64,000 bases of DNA from Pseudomonadota bacterium (lineage in GTDB: Bacteria; Pseudomonadota; Gammaproteobacteria; Burkholderiales; Rhodocyclaceae), in contig JAFEFC010000031.1 in NCBI GenBank assembly GCA_018240785.1, forward strand, positions 62,001 to 126,000, written 5' to 3'. Positions within the stretch are counted from its first letter, which is position 1. The number at the start of each line of letters is the position of its first letter. The notes under the pieces are model-generated. The model was not told where the DNA came from, did no database searches, and saw only the letters and a list, made by a program, of their open reading frames with translations. Made by a program: the position numbers and the translations under genes. Positions 45,926-54,984 of this stretch are shown one piece after another.

Positions 45926-47756
45926 TCTTTGATCCCTTGAAGTGGGGCATCGTCGCATGCCCATCAGCCGAAATGCCATCCTTGATGAACACTTTCTTGA
46001 CGGTCAGGAAGATGATCTGTAGGTCCAGCCAGAACGACTGGTGGTCCACATACCACACGTCTAGGCCGAACTTCTCTTCCCAGCTCAGCGCATTGCGCCC
46101 GTTGATCTGCGCCCAGCCGGTCACCCCCGGCCGCACTTCGTGTCGACGCGCCTGCTCGGTCGAATAAAGCGGTAGGTATTCCATAAGCAGCGGACGCGGC
46201 CCCACCAGGCTCATGTCGCCCTTGAGCACGTTCCACAGCTCGGGCAGTTCGTCCAGGCTCGCCGAACGCAGGAAGCTGCCAAAGGACGTCATGCGCTCGG
46301 AATCGGGAAGGGGCTGGCCGTCCGGGCCGATGGCGTCGCGCATGGTGCGGAACTTGACCATCTGGAAGGGCTTGCCGTACAGGCCGGGGCGAGTCTGGCG
46401 GAAGATCACTGGGGAGCCGAGTTTGCGCCGGATTTGCCAGGCGACAACTGCGATCACTGGTGAGAGCAGCAGTAATCCTGCGGCGGCTCCCACGATGTCT
46501 ACGAGGCGCTTAAGCGTGCCCCATCCGGATCGACTTTTCACGGCGAGTTGCTTGAAAAGTCTGCCGAAGCGAGCCGCGCCGACGGCCAGCGACAACTTTT
46601 CGCTGTAAAAGCGCTTGTTCTGCTCACCCATGAATGCCCGCTCTTCTGCGGTGGACTCCATGAGCGAGATCGCAGCAGCCGCAATGGAGGCTGGGTCTTC
46701 GGATTGTGCGGTGTGGCCTCCACCGCTTGCTCGGATCAGGTCGGCCGCATCGCCGTCAACGGCCATCAGGATCGGTTTGCCGGCGGCCATGTAAGCCTGT
46801 GTCTTGGACGGGATTGTGATCGTGAAAAGTGGGTCCTTCTTGAGATGCACGAGAAGGGCATCGGCAGCAGAAAGCAGAGCTCCAACTTCGCTCATCGGCA
46901 CCTGAGGCAGAAACACCACATTGCTCAGTGCTTTTTCAGTACAACGATCCTTGAGTCGCGAAACCTCCACGCCCCCGCCCACGAAAACAAAGCGCATTGC
47001 GGGTGCTTGAACCTGCACCAGAGCGGCGGCATCGAGGACAGCGTCGAGGGCCTGTGCCTTGCCCATGTTGCCCGCGAACAGGATCTTGAAGGTGTCGCTA
47101 CCAGGAAAGGCGGATGGAAGCGCGCAGGTCGGGGCGGCGAGGCTGTCTTCGGCACACCAGTTATAAATGACCTCGATTTTCTGTTCCGGTACCCCGCGCT
47201 CAATCAGCAAGCGTTTGAAGCCAGGCGACAGCACGACCAATTGGTCTACGCGTCGATAGACCCAATCGCAAACCCGTGAAACGACCCGGAGCGCCTTCTC
47301 ATTCGAGAACATCCCGGTCGCACGCAGCGTGTCTGGCCACATGTCCTGGATGTCGTAGACTACGGGAATGCGCCGAACGAGCCGAATCAGCGACGCACAG
47401 ATGCCCACCGTCAAGGGCGGGTGGTATGCGTAGATCACATCCGGGCGTCGTGCGCCGAACAACCCGTAAAGCAAGGAACTGGCCGCGAAGCTGACGTAGT
47501 TAAGGATGCGTCCGACCGCCCCCTGATCGTGACTGGGGTACAGCGGTACACGTGTCACTCGAACGCCGTCGATAACCTCGCGCTGCAGCAACTTGAGTTT
47601 GTAACCCGGGTATAGCTTGCCCCCAGGGTAATTCGGGAAGCCGGTGACGACTTCTACGTCGAACCCCTGTCTGACGAGCTCGCGAGCGAACACCAAGCCC
47701 TTGAATGTGGGCTCAGGGTCGAACCATTGGGTCAACAGCAGTACACGCGTAGCCAT
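45918..47756 (-). CDS. Fusion of WbuB-like GT4 glycosyltransferase and phosphoglycosyl transferase
   Basis: 612 aa in two parts. Residues 1 to about 405 are a GT4 glycosyltransferase (LLLTQWFDPEPTFKGLVFA, GFPNYPGGKLYPGYK, AYHPPLTVG, YDIQDMWPDTL, FAGNMGKAQALDAVLDAA). Residues about 415-612 are a monotopic phosphoglycosyl transferase of the PglC/WcaJ type: hydrophobic re-entrant helix, VIFRQTRPGLYGKPFQMVKFRTM, SLDELPELWNVLKGDMSLVGPRP and RPGVTGWAQINGRN, including the Asp-Glu pair. In one chain it could load the first sugar-phosphate on undecaprenyl phosphate and add the second sugar. WbuB relatives transfer L-FucNAc, and the fnlABC genes lie just upstream. Confidence 0.9.
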   Translation of the reverse strand: MATRVLLLTQWFDPEPTFKGLVFARELVRQGFDVEVVTGFPNYPGGKLYPGYKLKLLQREVIDGVRVTRVPLYPSHDQGAVGRILNYVSFAASSLLYGLFGARRPDVIYAYHPPLTVGICASLIRLVRRIPVVYDIQDMWPDTLRATGMFSNEKALRVVSRVCDWVYRRVDQLVVLSPGFKRLLIERGVPEQKIEVIYNWCAEDSLAAPTCALPSAFPGSDTFKILFAGNMGKAQALDAVLDAAALVQVQAPAMRFVFVGGGVEVSRLKDRCTEKALSNVVFLPQVPMSEVGALLSAADALLVHLKKDPLFTITIPSKTQAYMAAGKPILMAVDGDAADLIRASGGGHTAQSEDPASIAAAAISLMESTAEERAFMGEQNKRFYSEKLSLAVGAARFGRLFKQLAVKSRSGWGTLKRLVDIVGAAAGLLLLSPVIAVVAWQIRRKLGSPVIFRQTRPGLYGKPFQMVKFRTMRDAIGPDGQPLPDSERMTSFGSFLRSASLDELPELWNVLKGDMSLVGPRPLLMEYLPLYSTEQARRHEVRPGVTGWAQINGRNALSWEEKFGLDVWYVDHQSFWLDLQIIFLTVKKVFIKDGISADGHATMPHFKGSKNE

Positions 47757-47761
47757 GGGAT

Positions 47762-48898
47762 TCAGTACTGCTTCCACACCACCCGCTTCACGTAATCCGT
47801 GTAGCTGTGGATGATCCGCACCACCTTGTCCGACACGTTGGGCATGCTGTAGTCGGCCACGAGGCGCAGGCTGCGTTCGTCTCCGCGCGGCTGCGACGAC
47901 AGGATCGCCAACCCCTGGCGCACGCGGTCCACCTCCAGCCCCACCATCATCACCGCCGCCTCTTCCATTCCTTCCGGCCGCTCGTGCGCCTCGCGCAGGT
48001 TAAGCGCCGGGAAGTTGAGGATCGAAGATTCCTCGTTGATCGTGCCGCTGTCCGACAGCACCGCCTTGGCCGAAAGCTGCAGCTTCACGTAGTCGTGGAA
48101 ACCCAGCGGCTTCAGCAGCCGCACCATCGGGTGGAACTTCGCGCCGGTCGCATCCACGCGCTTCTGCGTACGCGGGTGGGTCGAGACGATCACCGGCAGG
48201 CCCTGGTCCTCCGCCACTGCATTCAGCACCGCCACCAGCTTGGTAAAGGACCTCTCCGATTCGATGTTCTCCTCGCGGTGTGCGCTTACCACGAAGTAGC
48301 GACCCGCCTCCAGCGACAGGCGCTGCAGCACGTCCGAGGCCTCGATGCGCGGGCGGTAGTGCGTCAGCACCTCGAACATCGGGCTTCCGGTCTTGATCAC
48401 CTGGTCGGGCGGCAGGCCCTCGAGCAGCAGGTAGTCGCGCGCGATCGTGCTGTAGGTGAGGTTGATGTCGGCCGTGTGGTCGACGATGCGGCGGTTAGTC
48501 TCTTCCGGCACGCGCTGGTCGAAGCAGCGGTTGCCCGCTTCCATGTGGAAGATCGGGATCTTGCGCCGCTTGGCAGGGATCACCGACAGGCAGCTATTGG
48601 TGTCGCCCAGCACCAGCATTGCCTCCGGCTGCACCTCGCCCAGCACGCGGTCGACCGCGATGATCAGGTTACCGATGGTATGCGCCGCGCCCGTGCTGCC
48701 CTCGGCGCTGTTCAGGAAGTAGTCCGGCTTGCGTACCCCCAGGTCGTCGAAGAAGACCTGGTTGAGTTCGTAATCGTAGTTCTGGCCGGTATGCACCAGC
48801 ACGTGTTCGCAGTGCTCGTCGAGCGCAGCCAGCACGCGCGACAGGCGGATGATCTCGGGTCGGGTGCCGACCACGGACATGACTTTCAGTTTTTTCAT
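47762..48898 (-). CDS. fnlC: UDP-2-acetamido-2,6-dideoxy-L-talose 2-epimerase (FnlC/Cap5G-type)
   Basis: 378 aa, non-hydrolysing UDP-HexNAc 2-epimerase family: [69 protein letters not shown] and [13 protein letters not shown] WecB role (UDP-ManNAc) is possible by family alone, but the directly upstream fnlA and fnlB homologues make the last UDP-L-FucNAc step the better call. 5 bases precede the fused transferase gene. Confidence 0.9.
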   Translation of the reverse strand: MKKLKVMSVVGTRPEIIRLSRVLAALDEHCEHVLVHTGQNYDYELNQVFFDDLGVRKPDYFLNSAEGSTGAAHTIGNLIIAVDRVLGEVQPEAMLVLGDTNSCLSVIPAKRRKIPIFHMEAGNRCFDQRVPEETNRRIVDHTADINLTYSTIARDYLLLEGLPPDQVIKTGSPMFEVLTHYRPRIEASDVLQRLSLEAGRYFVVSAHREENIESERSFTKLVAVLNAVAEDQGLPVIVSTHPRTQKRVDATGAKFHPMVRLLKPLGFHDYVKLQLSAKAVLSDSGTINEESSILNFPALNLREAHERPEGMEEAAVMMVGLEVDRVRQGLAILSSQPRGDERSLRLVADYSMPNVSDKVVRIIHSYTDYVKRVVWKQY

Positions 48899-48907
48899 CT
48901 TCTTCTC

Positions 48908-50035
48908 TTACAGGGGGCAGGCGTAGGTATCCGGTTTGGAGCGGTCGAACACCTCGTTCGCCCACAGCATCACCACCATCTCGTCGCTGCCGATGTTGGT
49001 AATGTCGTGCGTCCAGCCCGGCACTGTCTCCACGATCTCTGCTTTAGTGCCGCTGGTCGTCAGTTCATGCACCTCGCCCGTCTGCATGTGACGGAACTTG
49101 AAGCGGGCCTCACCCTTGATCACCAGAAATTTCTCGGTCTTGGTGTGGTGGTAGTGGCCGCCGCGGGTGATGCCCGGGTGCGCGGTGAAGAATGAGAACT
49201 GCCCGCAGTCGGGCGTCTTCAGCATCTCGACGAACACCCCGCGCGCGTCGCCGTGCATCGGCACCGTGTAGGCGAAGGACTCGGGCGGCAGGTAGCTCAC
49301 ATAGGTGGAGTACAGCGCCCGCACCAAGCCAGTACCCACGCGCTCGGTCATCAGCGTGTCGCGGCTGGCGCGGAAGGTTTCGATCTGGCGGGCCAGTTCG
49401 CCCACCGTGGTGGTGTATTGCGGTGTCACAGTGGCGAAGCCCTCGGCATCCACCGCCGCGTCCGCGCCGTCCATCAGCTCGATGAAGCGCTCGACAACGT
49501 CATCCACATACACCAGCGTCACCGGCGCGGCCGGGTCGTTGATCTGGATCGGCAAGCCGCGGGCGATGTTGTGGCAGAAGGTCGCCACTGCCGAGTTGTA
49601 GTTCGGCCGACACCACTTGCCGAACACGTTGGGCAGGCGGAACACATGTGCCGACGCGCCGCTGCGGGCCGCGAAGGCCTGCAGCGCCTCTTCGGCCGCG
49701 CGCTTGCTTGCGCCATAGGGGTTGTCGCGGGCGGCCTGGGTGGACGAGGTGCAGATGATCGGGATCTTGCGTCCGCGCGCGCGCATTTCGCCCTCCACCG
49801 CCTGCACCAGCGCGGCAGTCAGGTCAGCGTTGCCGGTGATGAACTCCTGCGGATCCTGCGGCCGATTCACCCCGGCCAAGTGGAATACAAACTCCACCCC
49901 TTCTAGCAGGCGCGGCAGGTCGGCCGCGGAGTTGGCGCGCGTGAAGCACACCACCTCCACGTCCTTGCGCTCGGCCAGGTGCTGCTGCAGGTTCTTGCCG
50001 ACAAAACCGCCGGCGCCGGTAATCAGGACCTTCAT
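48908..50035 (-). CDS. fnlB: FnlB/Cap5F-type bifunctional SDR reductase with C-terminal cupin
   Basis: 375 aa. N-terminal SDR domain (MKVLITGAGGFVGKNLQQHL, FHLAGVNRP, YGASKRAAEEAL) that reduces the C4 ketone, and C-terminal cupin (TRGGHYHHTKTEKFLVIKGEARF, a histidine-rich metal site) that epimerises at C3, as in CapF. Product is UDP-2-acetamido-2,6-dideoxy-L-talose. Start at ATG 50035, 4 bases after the stop of fnlA. Confidence 0.92.
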   Translation of the reverse strand: MKVLITGAGGFVGKNLQQHLAERKDVEVVCFTRANSAADLPRLLEGVEFVFHLAGVNRPQDPQEFITGNADLTAALVQAVEGEMRARGRKIPIICTSSTQAARDNPYGASKRAAEEALQAFAARSGASAHVFRLPNVFGKWCRPNYNSAVATFCHNIARGLPIQINDPAAPVTLVYVDDVVERFIELMDGADAAVDAEGFATVTPQYTTTVGELARQIETFRASRDTLMTERVGTGLVRALYSTYVSYLPPESFAYTVPMHGDARGVFVEMLKTPDCGQFSFFTAHPGITRGGHYHHTKTEKFLVIKGEARFKFRHMQTGEVHELTTSGTKAEIVETVPGWTHDITNIGSDEMVVMLWANEVFDRSKPDTYACPL

Positions 50036-50039
50036 CGCC

Positions 50040-51086
50040 TCAGCACTCCTCGACCGTCGTCGTCTCGCCACGCGCGATGCGTTGCATGCCTTCGAGCTTG
50101 AGCAGGAGTTGAGTCATGCCTTCTACGTCCAGGCGTGCCGTGTTGTGCGAGTTGTAGTCTTCGCCGTGTGCGGTCTGGGTCAGCTTCGCCTCGCCCTGGT
50201 CCACGAACTTGCCGTAGTTGAGGTCGCGCCCATCGGGCGGCACACGGAAGTAGTCGCCCATGTCCTCGGCGCAGGCCATCTCCTCGCGGCTCAGCAGCGC
50301 CTCGTAGAGCTTCTCTCCGTGGCGGGTGCCGATGATGTTCACCGGGTGCTCGGGCTTGCCCATCAGACCGGTGACCGCGCGGGCCAGAGTCTCGATGGTG
50401 GCGGCCGGCGCCTTCTGCACGAAGATGTCGCCGTTGTTACCGTGCTCGAAGGCATAGAGCACCAGGTCCACCGCATCGGCCAGCGTCATCATGAAGCGGG
50501 TCATGCTCGGGTCGGTGATCGTGATCGGCCTGCCCGCGAGCACCTGCTCGACGAACAGCGGAATCACCGAGCCGCGCGAGGCCATTACGTTGCCGTAGCG
50601 CGTGCCGCAAATCACCGTGCCGGTGCCTTCAAGGTTGCGGCTGGCGGCGACCATCACCTTTTCCATCATCGCTTTGGAAATTCCCATGGCGTTGATTGGG
50701 TACACGGCTTTGTCGGTACTCAGGCAGACCACACGTTTGACCCCAGCCGCGACTGCTGCCTCGAGCACATTCTCGGTGCCGAGGACGTTGGTGCGTACCG
50801 CCTGCATCGGGTGGAACTCGCACGACGGCACCTGCTTGAGCGCTGCGGCGTGGAAGACAAAGTCCACTCCGCGCATTGCCTGCTCCACGCTGCGCTGGTC
50901 GCGCACGTCGCCGATGTAGAACTTGAGCTTGGCGCTGTTGTAGCGCTTTCGCATGTCGTCCTGCTTCTTCTCGTCACGGCTGAAGATGCGGATTTCACCG
51001 ATGTCAGTGTCGAGGAAGCGCTGGAGGACGGCATTGCCGAACGATCCCGTTCCCCCGGTAATAAGGAGTGCTCTATTCTTGAACAT
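50040..51086 (-). CDS. fnlA: FnlA/Cap5E-type UDP-GlcNAc 4,6-dehydratase/5-epimerase
   Basis: 348 aa SDR. ITGGTGSFGNAVLQRFL, FSRDEKKQDDMR, HAAALKQVPSCE and STDKAVYPINAMGISKAMMEK (M-x3-K in place of Y-x3-K, as in CapE). It is the first enzyme of the UDP-L-FucNAc pathway, acting on UDP-GlcNAc. Starts 9 bases after the wzy-like gene. The order fnlA-fnlB-fnlC-wbuB is the same as recalled for E. coli L-FucNAc O-antigen loci. Confidence 0.93.
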   Translation of the reverse strand: MFKNRALLITGGTGSFGNAVLQRFLDTDIGEIRIFSRDEKKQDDMRKRYNSAKLKFYIGDVRDQRSVEQAMRGVDFVFHAAALKQVPSCEFHPMQAVRTNVLGTENVLEAAVAAGVKRVVCLSTDKAVYPINAMGISKAMMEKVMVAASRNLEGTGTVICGTRYGNVMASRGSVIPLFVEQVLAGRPITITDPSMTRFMMTLADAVDLVLYAFEHGNNGDIFVQKAPAATIETLARAVTGLMGKPEHPVNIIGTRHGEKLYEALLSREEMACAEDMGDYFRVPPDGRDLNYGKFVDQGEAKLTQTAHGEDYNSHNTARLDVEGMTQLLLKLEGMQRIARGETTTVEEC

Positions 51087-51095
51087 GAAATCCTC

Positions 51096-52418
51096 TCAAT
51101 TATTGCCGCGTCGAAGTTGGACGCCATGGCTACTAAAAATAAACTTACTGCCCAATAGCCAGAAAAAGAACCAGAAAATCGCCGAAAAATATGAATCGAG
51201 AGTCTGTGCTAACTGATTGTTGGCGGGTATGTAGAGCACCAAGATACATGAAAGCAAAAAGACAAGCGCACCCGTGTCACTTCTAGAAAGAACGGAGCTC
51301 TTCCAAGCTGCGCCCCATACAAAGGCAAAAATCGCCATTGCCAATGGAACGGCTGGAAAACTCACGTCACTTGCAATCCACGGGAAAATCGTTGACCACT
51401 GCGCTTTATCGTCCCATCCGGATGCCTTGATCTTTGCCATGTAGCTACGGTGGTACAAGGATTCGTCGACCGTGCTGGCGACATTGCTCATCAAGAACGC
51501 CGAGTGCCCCAAGCCGTAAGTCCATGAGAACTCCGCGTCAAGCGCGAGCGAAAGTCCGTAGTAACCCTGAGACATATACGCGGTTAGCATCTCGAGGCCG
51601 AACATGCCTTTTGCGAGAATGGGGGGTTGATTGGCATCACGGGTGGAACAGACGACCTGCTCGCCAATACAGAATGCCTCATCTCCGCCCATTCTTGATT
51701 CTTTTCGGTCGAGAAATAGTGCTAAGGCGCCGAATAAAGTGACCCCGGCAAAAAGTACGACTAGGGTGGCCCGAGAGAGACTAAACGGGAGTCTTCTTCT
51801 CGCTACAGCCACTCGCCCAAGGCGAACGAGCAGCGTGCCGCCGATTGTGAGAAGGATATCGATTGTTTCACGATCCGTGCCGCGCATGAGGGAGAAAACA
51901 AGTATCGATAGAGTATGCAAGAGCAGAAGTGCAAAGTCGGTGCGTCGCAAGTGTTCCCAGTTCAATATCGAAAAAGGTATCACGCAGAAAATGAAGGGTG
52001 CGAAAGTTGCGCGCGCCAATGACACGTAGGGTCTAATTCCTGACTCATTAGCATCTAGAGCTGCCAACATTTCCCTGTACGCTGCGCCTTGGTCTCCAAG
52101 AGCAGCTCCGATTTCCCATGGCCACTTTCCCGTGTATGCCAATGTGGATGGAATGAGAAGTGCAATGCTAGCAAGCGCGCCGAATCGAAAGCAGAAGCGC
52201 CATGCGCGGAAGTGTCTGGCAGGGGGCGATACTCGCGACCCTAAGGTAAAGCCGACGCAAATGCTTACCAAAGAGGCGCACAGGAATAGAGTCATGGTGC
52301 CGGAGTTGTCGATCGGCCAATCGAACGGCCCCGCAAAGAAAAGGACGATAGTTAATGCTAGGTATCCCACACCAACGCACAGGGGTAAGAAGCGGAACAC
52401 GCCGAAGAAGCTCGCCAT
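51096..52418 (-). CDS. wzy: Wzy-like O-antigen polymerase candidate
   Basis: 440 aa very hydrophobic protein with about eleven predicted membrane segments and one large loop (about residues 245-335) between late helices, the usual Wzy layout. No strong sequence signature is visible, as expected for this divergent group. The call rests on topology and its place between the wzx/GT pair and fnlA. Base composition is lower in GC than fnlA next door. Start ATG 52418 is 4 bases after the GT stop; a longer frame overlapping the GT gene is unlikely. Confidence 0.7.
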   Translation of the reverse strand: MASFFGVFRFLPLCVGVGYLALTIVLFFAGPFDWPIDNSGTMTLFLCASLVSICVGFTLGSRVSPPARHFRAWRFCFRFGALASIALLIPSTLAYTGKWPWEIGAALGDQGAAYREMLAALDANESGIRPYVSLARATFAPFIFCVIPFSILNWEHLRRTDFALLLLHTLSILVFSLMRGTDRETIDILLTIGGTLLVRLGRVAVARRRLPFSLSRATLVVLFAGVTLFGALALFLDRKESRMGGDEAFCIGEQVVCSTRDANQPPILAKGMFGLEMLTAYMSQGYYGLSLALDAEFSWTYGLGHSAFLMSNVASTVDESLYHRSYMAKIKASGWDDKAQWSTIFPWIASDVSFPAVPLAMAIFAFVWGAAWKSSVLSRSDTGALVFLLSCILVLYIPANNQLAQTLDSYFSAIFWFFFWLLGSKFIFSSHGVQLRRGNN

Positions 52419-52422
52419 TAAA

Positions 52423-53646
52423 TTATCTCGTCCCCTCGGTGGTTGTTGCGACTTCAAGAAGCTTGCGAACAACATGTGTAACTTCGAAGTTGCGGTTGAA
52501 GCAGTCCGGTCCGCTGCGGCGCATCAAACGATATCGGGCTTTATCGTTGATAAGTTCCTCTATTGCCTCCTTTAACTTCGAGGGCTCTCCCGCCTCGACA
52601 CTGATGCCCACAGAGTTAGATTCTAGGAATACACCGTAATCCGTTGATTTCTCCACGGAAGCAACGATCGGCAGCCCCGAACGCAAGTAGTCGAGCGTTT
52701 TCGATGGAAAGGTTGGAACGTCAACATCTCGTACCGTGCAGACTAGGGCAATGTCGCAAGCCCTGATCACTTCAAGGTATTCGGATCGTGGTACCCGAGG
52801 GATCCAGCGAAGGTTGTGATGTCCGCGTCCGATATATGCCTTTACCAGCGCCTCCAGCGGTCCGCTCCCCATGATTAGGAAGCACAGGGGTGAATCTGAG
52901 CCCTCTGCCAGTTCGGCCATCTCCAGGAGGTCCTCCAACCCTCGCCCAGGTGAAAGCTGTCCTCCGAAAACTACGATGGGACACGTGCGGGGTAACTCAT
53001 ATTTCAGTCGGATGGCGTCTGGATCAATCTCAGTTAGTGGTGCTCCCTTGGCCCATATGGGCAACACGCATACGCGCTGAGTTGGCCAAAGATTGTAATG
53101 AGCGTGAAGATAGTCGACATTCGCTGGTGACATACACCCAATCGTATCAAAGCGACGGAGTAGGAGTGTTTCAGCGGTTCGCGCTGCATGAAATGCAATT
53201 GGCGATGATATCAGGCCGATTTGTCGATGATGAAAAGGGAAAAAATCCCACTGAATCAAAAATGACCTAGTATGCAGCCTCCGTGTCAGCATAAGGATTG
53301 GTACGGCCATCGTCACGGCGGGTGAGAAACCAATCAATAGATCGAAATTCTCGTTACGCAGAAGTTTTCGCAGTGTGCGGTATGCCTGTACCGAGGATAA
53401 AGTCCATTTCAGCCCCTTGTTGAGGAATGAGAGCGGCGACCGCGCGACTACCGGCGATATCGCAATCACGCGGACACCGGCCCCCGTCCTCAGCTCTACA
53501 GTTGGACTGTTTCCCTCTGCCGACCAGTCGAGGCAAGCGACCGTCACTTCATGTCCGGCTAATTGAAGAGCCTCCGCAAACTCATTGGTGAGCCAAGGGT
53601 CATTCTCGGTGAGCGAAAACTTGGTGCACAAGAGAAGAGTTTTCAC
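52423..53646 (-). CDS. GT4-family glycosyltransferase
   Basis: 407 aa. LLLCTKFSLTENDPWLTNEFAEAL, LIQWDFFPFHHRQIG, VFGGQLSPGRGLEDLLEMAELA, IMGSGPLEALVKAYIG, RACDIALVCT, VPTFPSKTLDYLRSGLPIVAS form a GT-B enzyme resembling WbuB-type and related O-unit transferases. Its start overlaps the last 4 bases of the wzx-like gene and it is GC-poor like its neighbours. It should add one sugar of the O unit; specificity unknown. Confidence 0.86.
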   Translation of the reverse strand: MKTLLLCTKFSLTENDPWLTNEFAEALQLAGHEVTVACLDWSAEGNSPTVELRTGAGVRVIAISPVVARSPLSFLNKGLKWTLSSVQAYRTLRKLLRNENFDLLIGFSPAVTMAVPILMLTRRLHTRSFLIQWDFFPFHHRQIGLISSPIAFHAARTAETLLLRRFDTIGCMSPANVDYLHAHYNLWPTQRVCVLPIWAKGAPLTEIDPDAIRLKYELPRTCPIVVFGGQLSPGRGLEDLLEMAELAEGSDSPLCFLIMGSGPLEALVKAYIGRGHHNLRWIPRVPRSEYLEVIRACDIALVCTVRDVDVPTFPSKTLDYLRSGLPIVASVEKSTDYGVFLESNSVGISVEAGEPSKLKEAIEELINDKARYRLMRRSGPDCFNRNFEVTHVVRKLLEVATTTEGTR

Positions 53647-54896
53647 CGGGCGCGCCTTCGGATCCAGATTAGCAAAATGAGCCCCATTGTCGCCGCCAAG
53701 ATTGCATTGCTCGCCAAATGCGCATACACGGGCGCGTAAATACCGGCGCCGTCTTGCAACAACATGAAGAGGATAAGCAAGATCGGGCCTTGAAGAAACT
53801 CGTAGCCTACGGCCAGGCTCACGTAACCCCTTCCCATGAAGAAGAAGGAGATCGACGCAGCTGTTGTTCTTAATATGTCTCCGGCCAATTGAGCGGGAAG
53901 AAGGTCCGACATGGGTAGAAAGGCGTCTGAAAAAACAATCAGTATTGCCCAGTTCCTTAGGGCGTATAGGACGGCAAGGCCTGTTATTACGATACCCAGC
54001 AGCAAGGCCAGGGCCTTCGCGAGTTCCGTCAGTGCGCGGCGAGTGTCAATAGCTGCGGCGAAGCGAGGCATGGCATGGTTAATCAGGAATATGCCTACGA
54101 ACTGCATATACACGTCGGATATTTTGACTACACCCTGCCAGTGCCCTACCGTTGTCCATCCCGTGTTCGATCCGAGAGCCTCTCGGATGAATAAATGTGC
54201 TACTGGGATGGATGTGGCGCCGATCACTGTTGCCGTGGAGAAGGAGAGTAGTCGCTGAGTGCGATGACGGTCAGGTTGCCACGTCCAGCTGTCCAGCATG
54301 TCTCGACGGCGCTGAAGTGCATGGTGCAGCGCGATAATCCCCGGGAGCGCTGGCATAAGTACCAAACCGAAGGCTGCTCCTTCGAAACCGAAAGTTTTTA
54401 CTAAAATGGCGAGGGCAAGAGTGGCTAGGAGCGTACCAATAATATTGATCTTCGCGTAGAAGGCGCTATCCCCACGGCTGCTGGCTTCGGCAACGATCAA
54501 GTTTCCGTACGCCACGACGGCTTGTACTAGTGCCAAAGACATGAAGAGATAGGCGTAGTCGCCTTTCAACAGCATGCCGGAAAGCGGTTGGGCGAGAAGA
54601 ATGCATGCGAAAGCCACGGCGGCAGAGATTCCGGTCGTTAGCGTGAATGCAGCGGATAGCCAGCTCTTGCCTTCTGGCGTGCTTATCGGGTTGCTTGCCA
54701 GCGATCTGATAACGCCATTGGTAATGCCGCCGCCGGCGAGCATCGTAGTGATCGCGATGACCGTCATGAACTGGCCGAGCAGTCCAAATCCCTCTGGACC
54801 TAGTTCTGACGCCATCAATTTGATGACAATCAGTCCAGAGATGATTTTGATCCCCGTGGAGATCATGAAGTGAGCTGCTGATCGCAGTGCTATCAA
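53643..54896 (-). CDS. wzx: Wzx-like O-antigen flippase
   Basis: 417 aa with about twelve membrane helices and the opening pattern IGLGMxSK-like ISGLIVIKLMASELGPEGFGLLGQFM, characteristic of WzxE/RfbX polysaccharide translocases. It would flip the undecaprenyl-linked O unit to the periplasm for Wzy and WaaL. Start ATG 54896; upstream is an AT-rich 88-base gap before glmS. Confidence 0.86.
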   Translation of the reverse strand: MIALRSAAHFMISTGIKIISGLIVIKLMASELGPEGFGLLGQFMTVIAITTMLAGGGITNGVIRSLASNPISTPEGKSWLSAAFTLTTGISAAVAFACILLAQPLSGMLLKGDYAYLFMSLALVQAVVAYGNLIVAEASSRGDSAFYAKINIIGTLLATLALAILVKTFGFEGAAFGLVLMPALPGIIALHHALQRRRDMLDSWTWQPDRHRTQRLLSFSTATVIGATSIPVAHLFIREALGSNTGWTTVGHWQGVVKISDVYMQFVGIFLINHAMPRFAAAIDTRRALTELAKALALLLGIVITGLAVLYALRNWAILIVFSDAFLPMSDLLPAQLAGDILRTTAASISFFFMGRGYVSLAVGYEFLQGPILLILFMLLQDGAGIYAPVYAHLASNAILAATMGLILLIWIRRRAR

Positions 54897-54930
54897 GGTA
54901 CGTTCTAGATTGAGTTGAAGTTAACGGAAA

Positions 54931-54956
54931 ATCTTCTCTAATAAAAATAAGAAGAT
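54931..54956 (-). terminator. Weak AT-rich hairpin between glmS and wzx
   Basis: ATCTTCT (54931-54937) pairs with AGAAGAT (54950-54956) across a 12-nt AT-rich loop. The hairpin lies upstream of the wzx start on the minus strand and is near the 5' side of that gene, not after glmS in the reading direction. If it functions it is as an intrinsic attenuator-like stop with TTTTCC after the stem in the minus sense. It lies downstream of the glmS stop (54985) in that sense, so it may be its weak terminator. Confidence 0.35.
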
Positions 54957-54984
54957 GTTTTCGACAAGATTGGTATTGGTTCAG

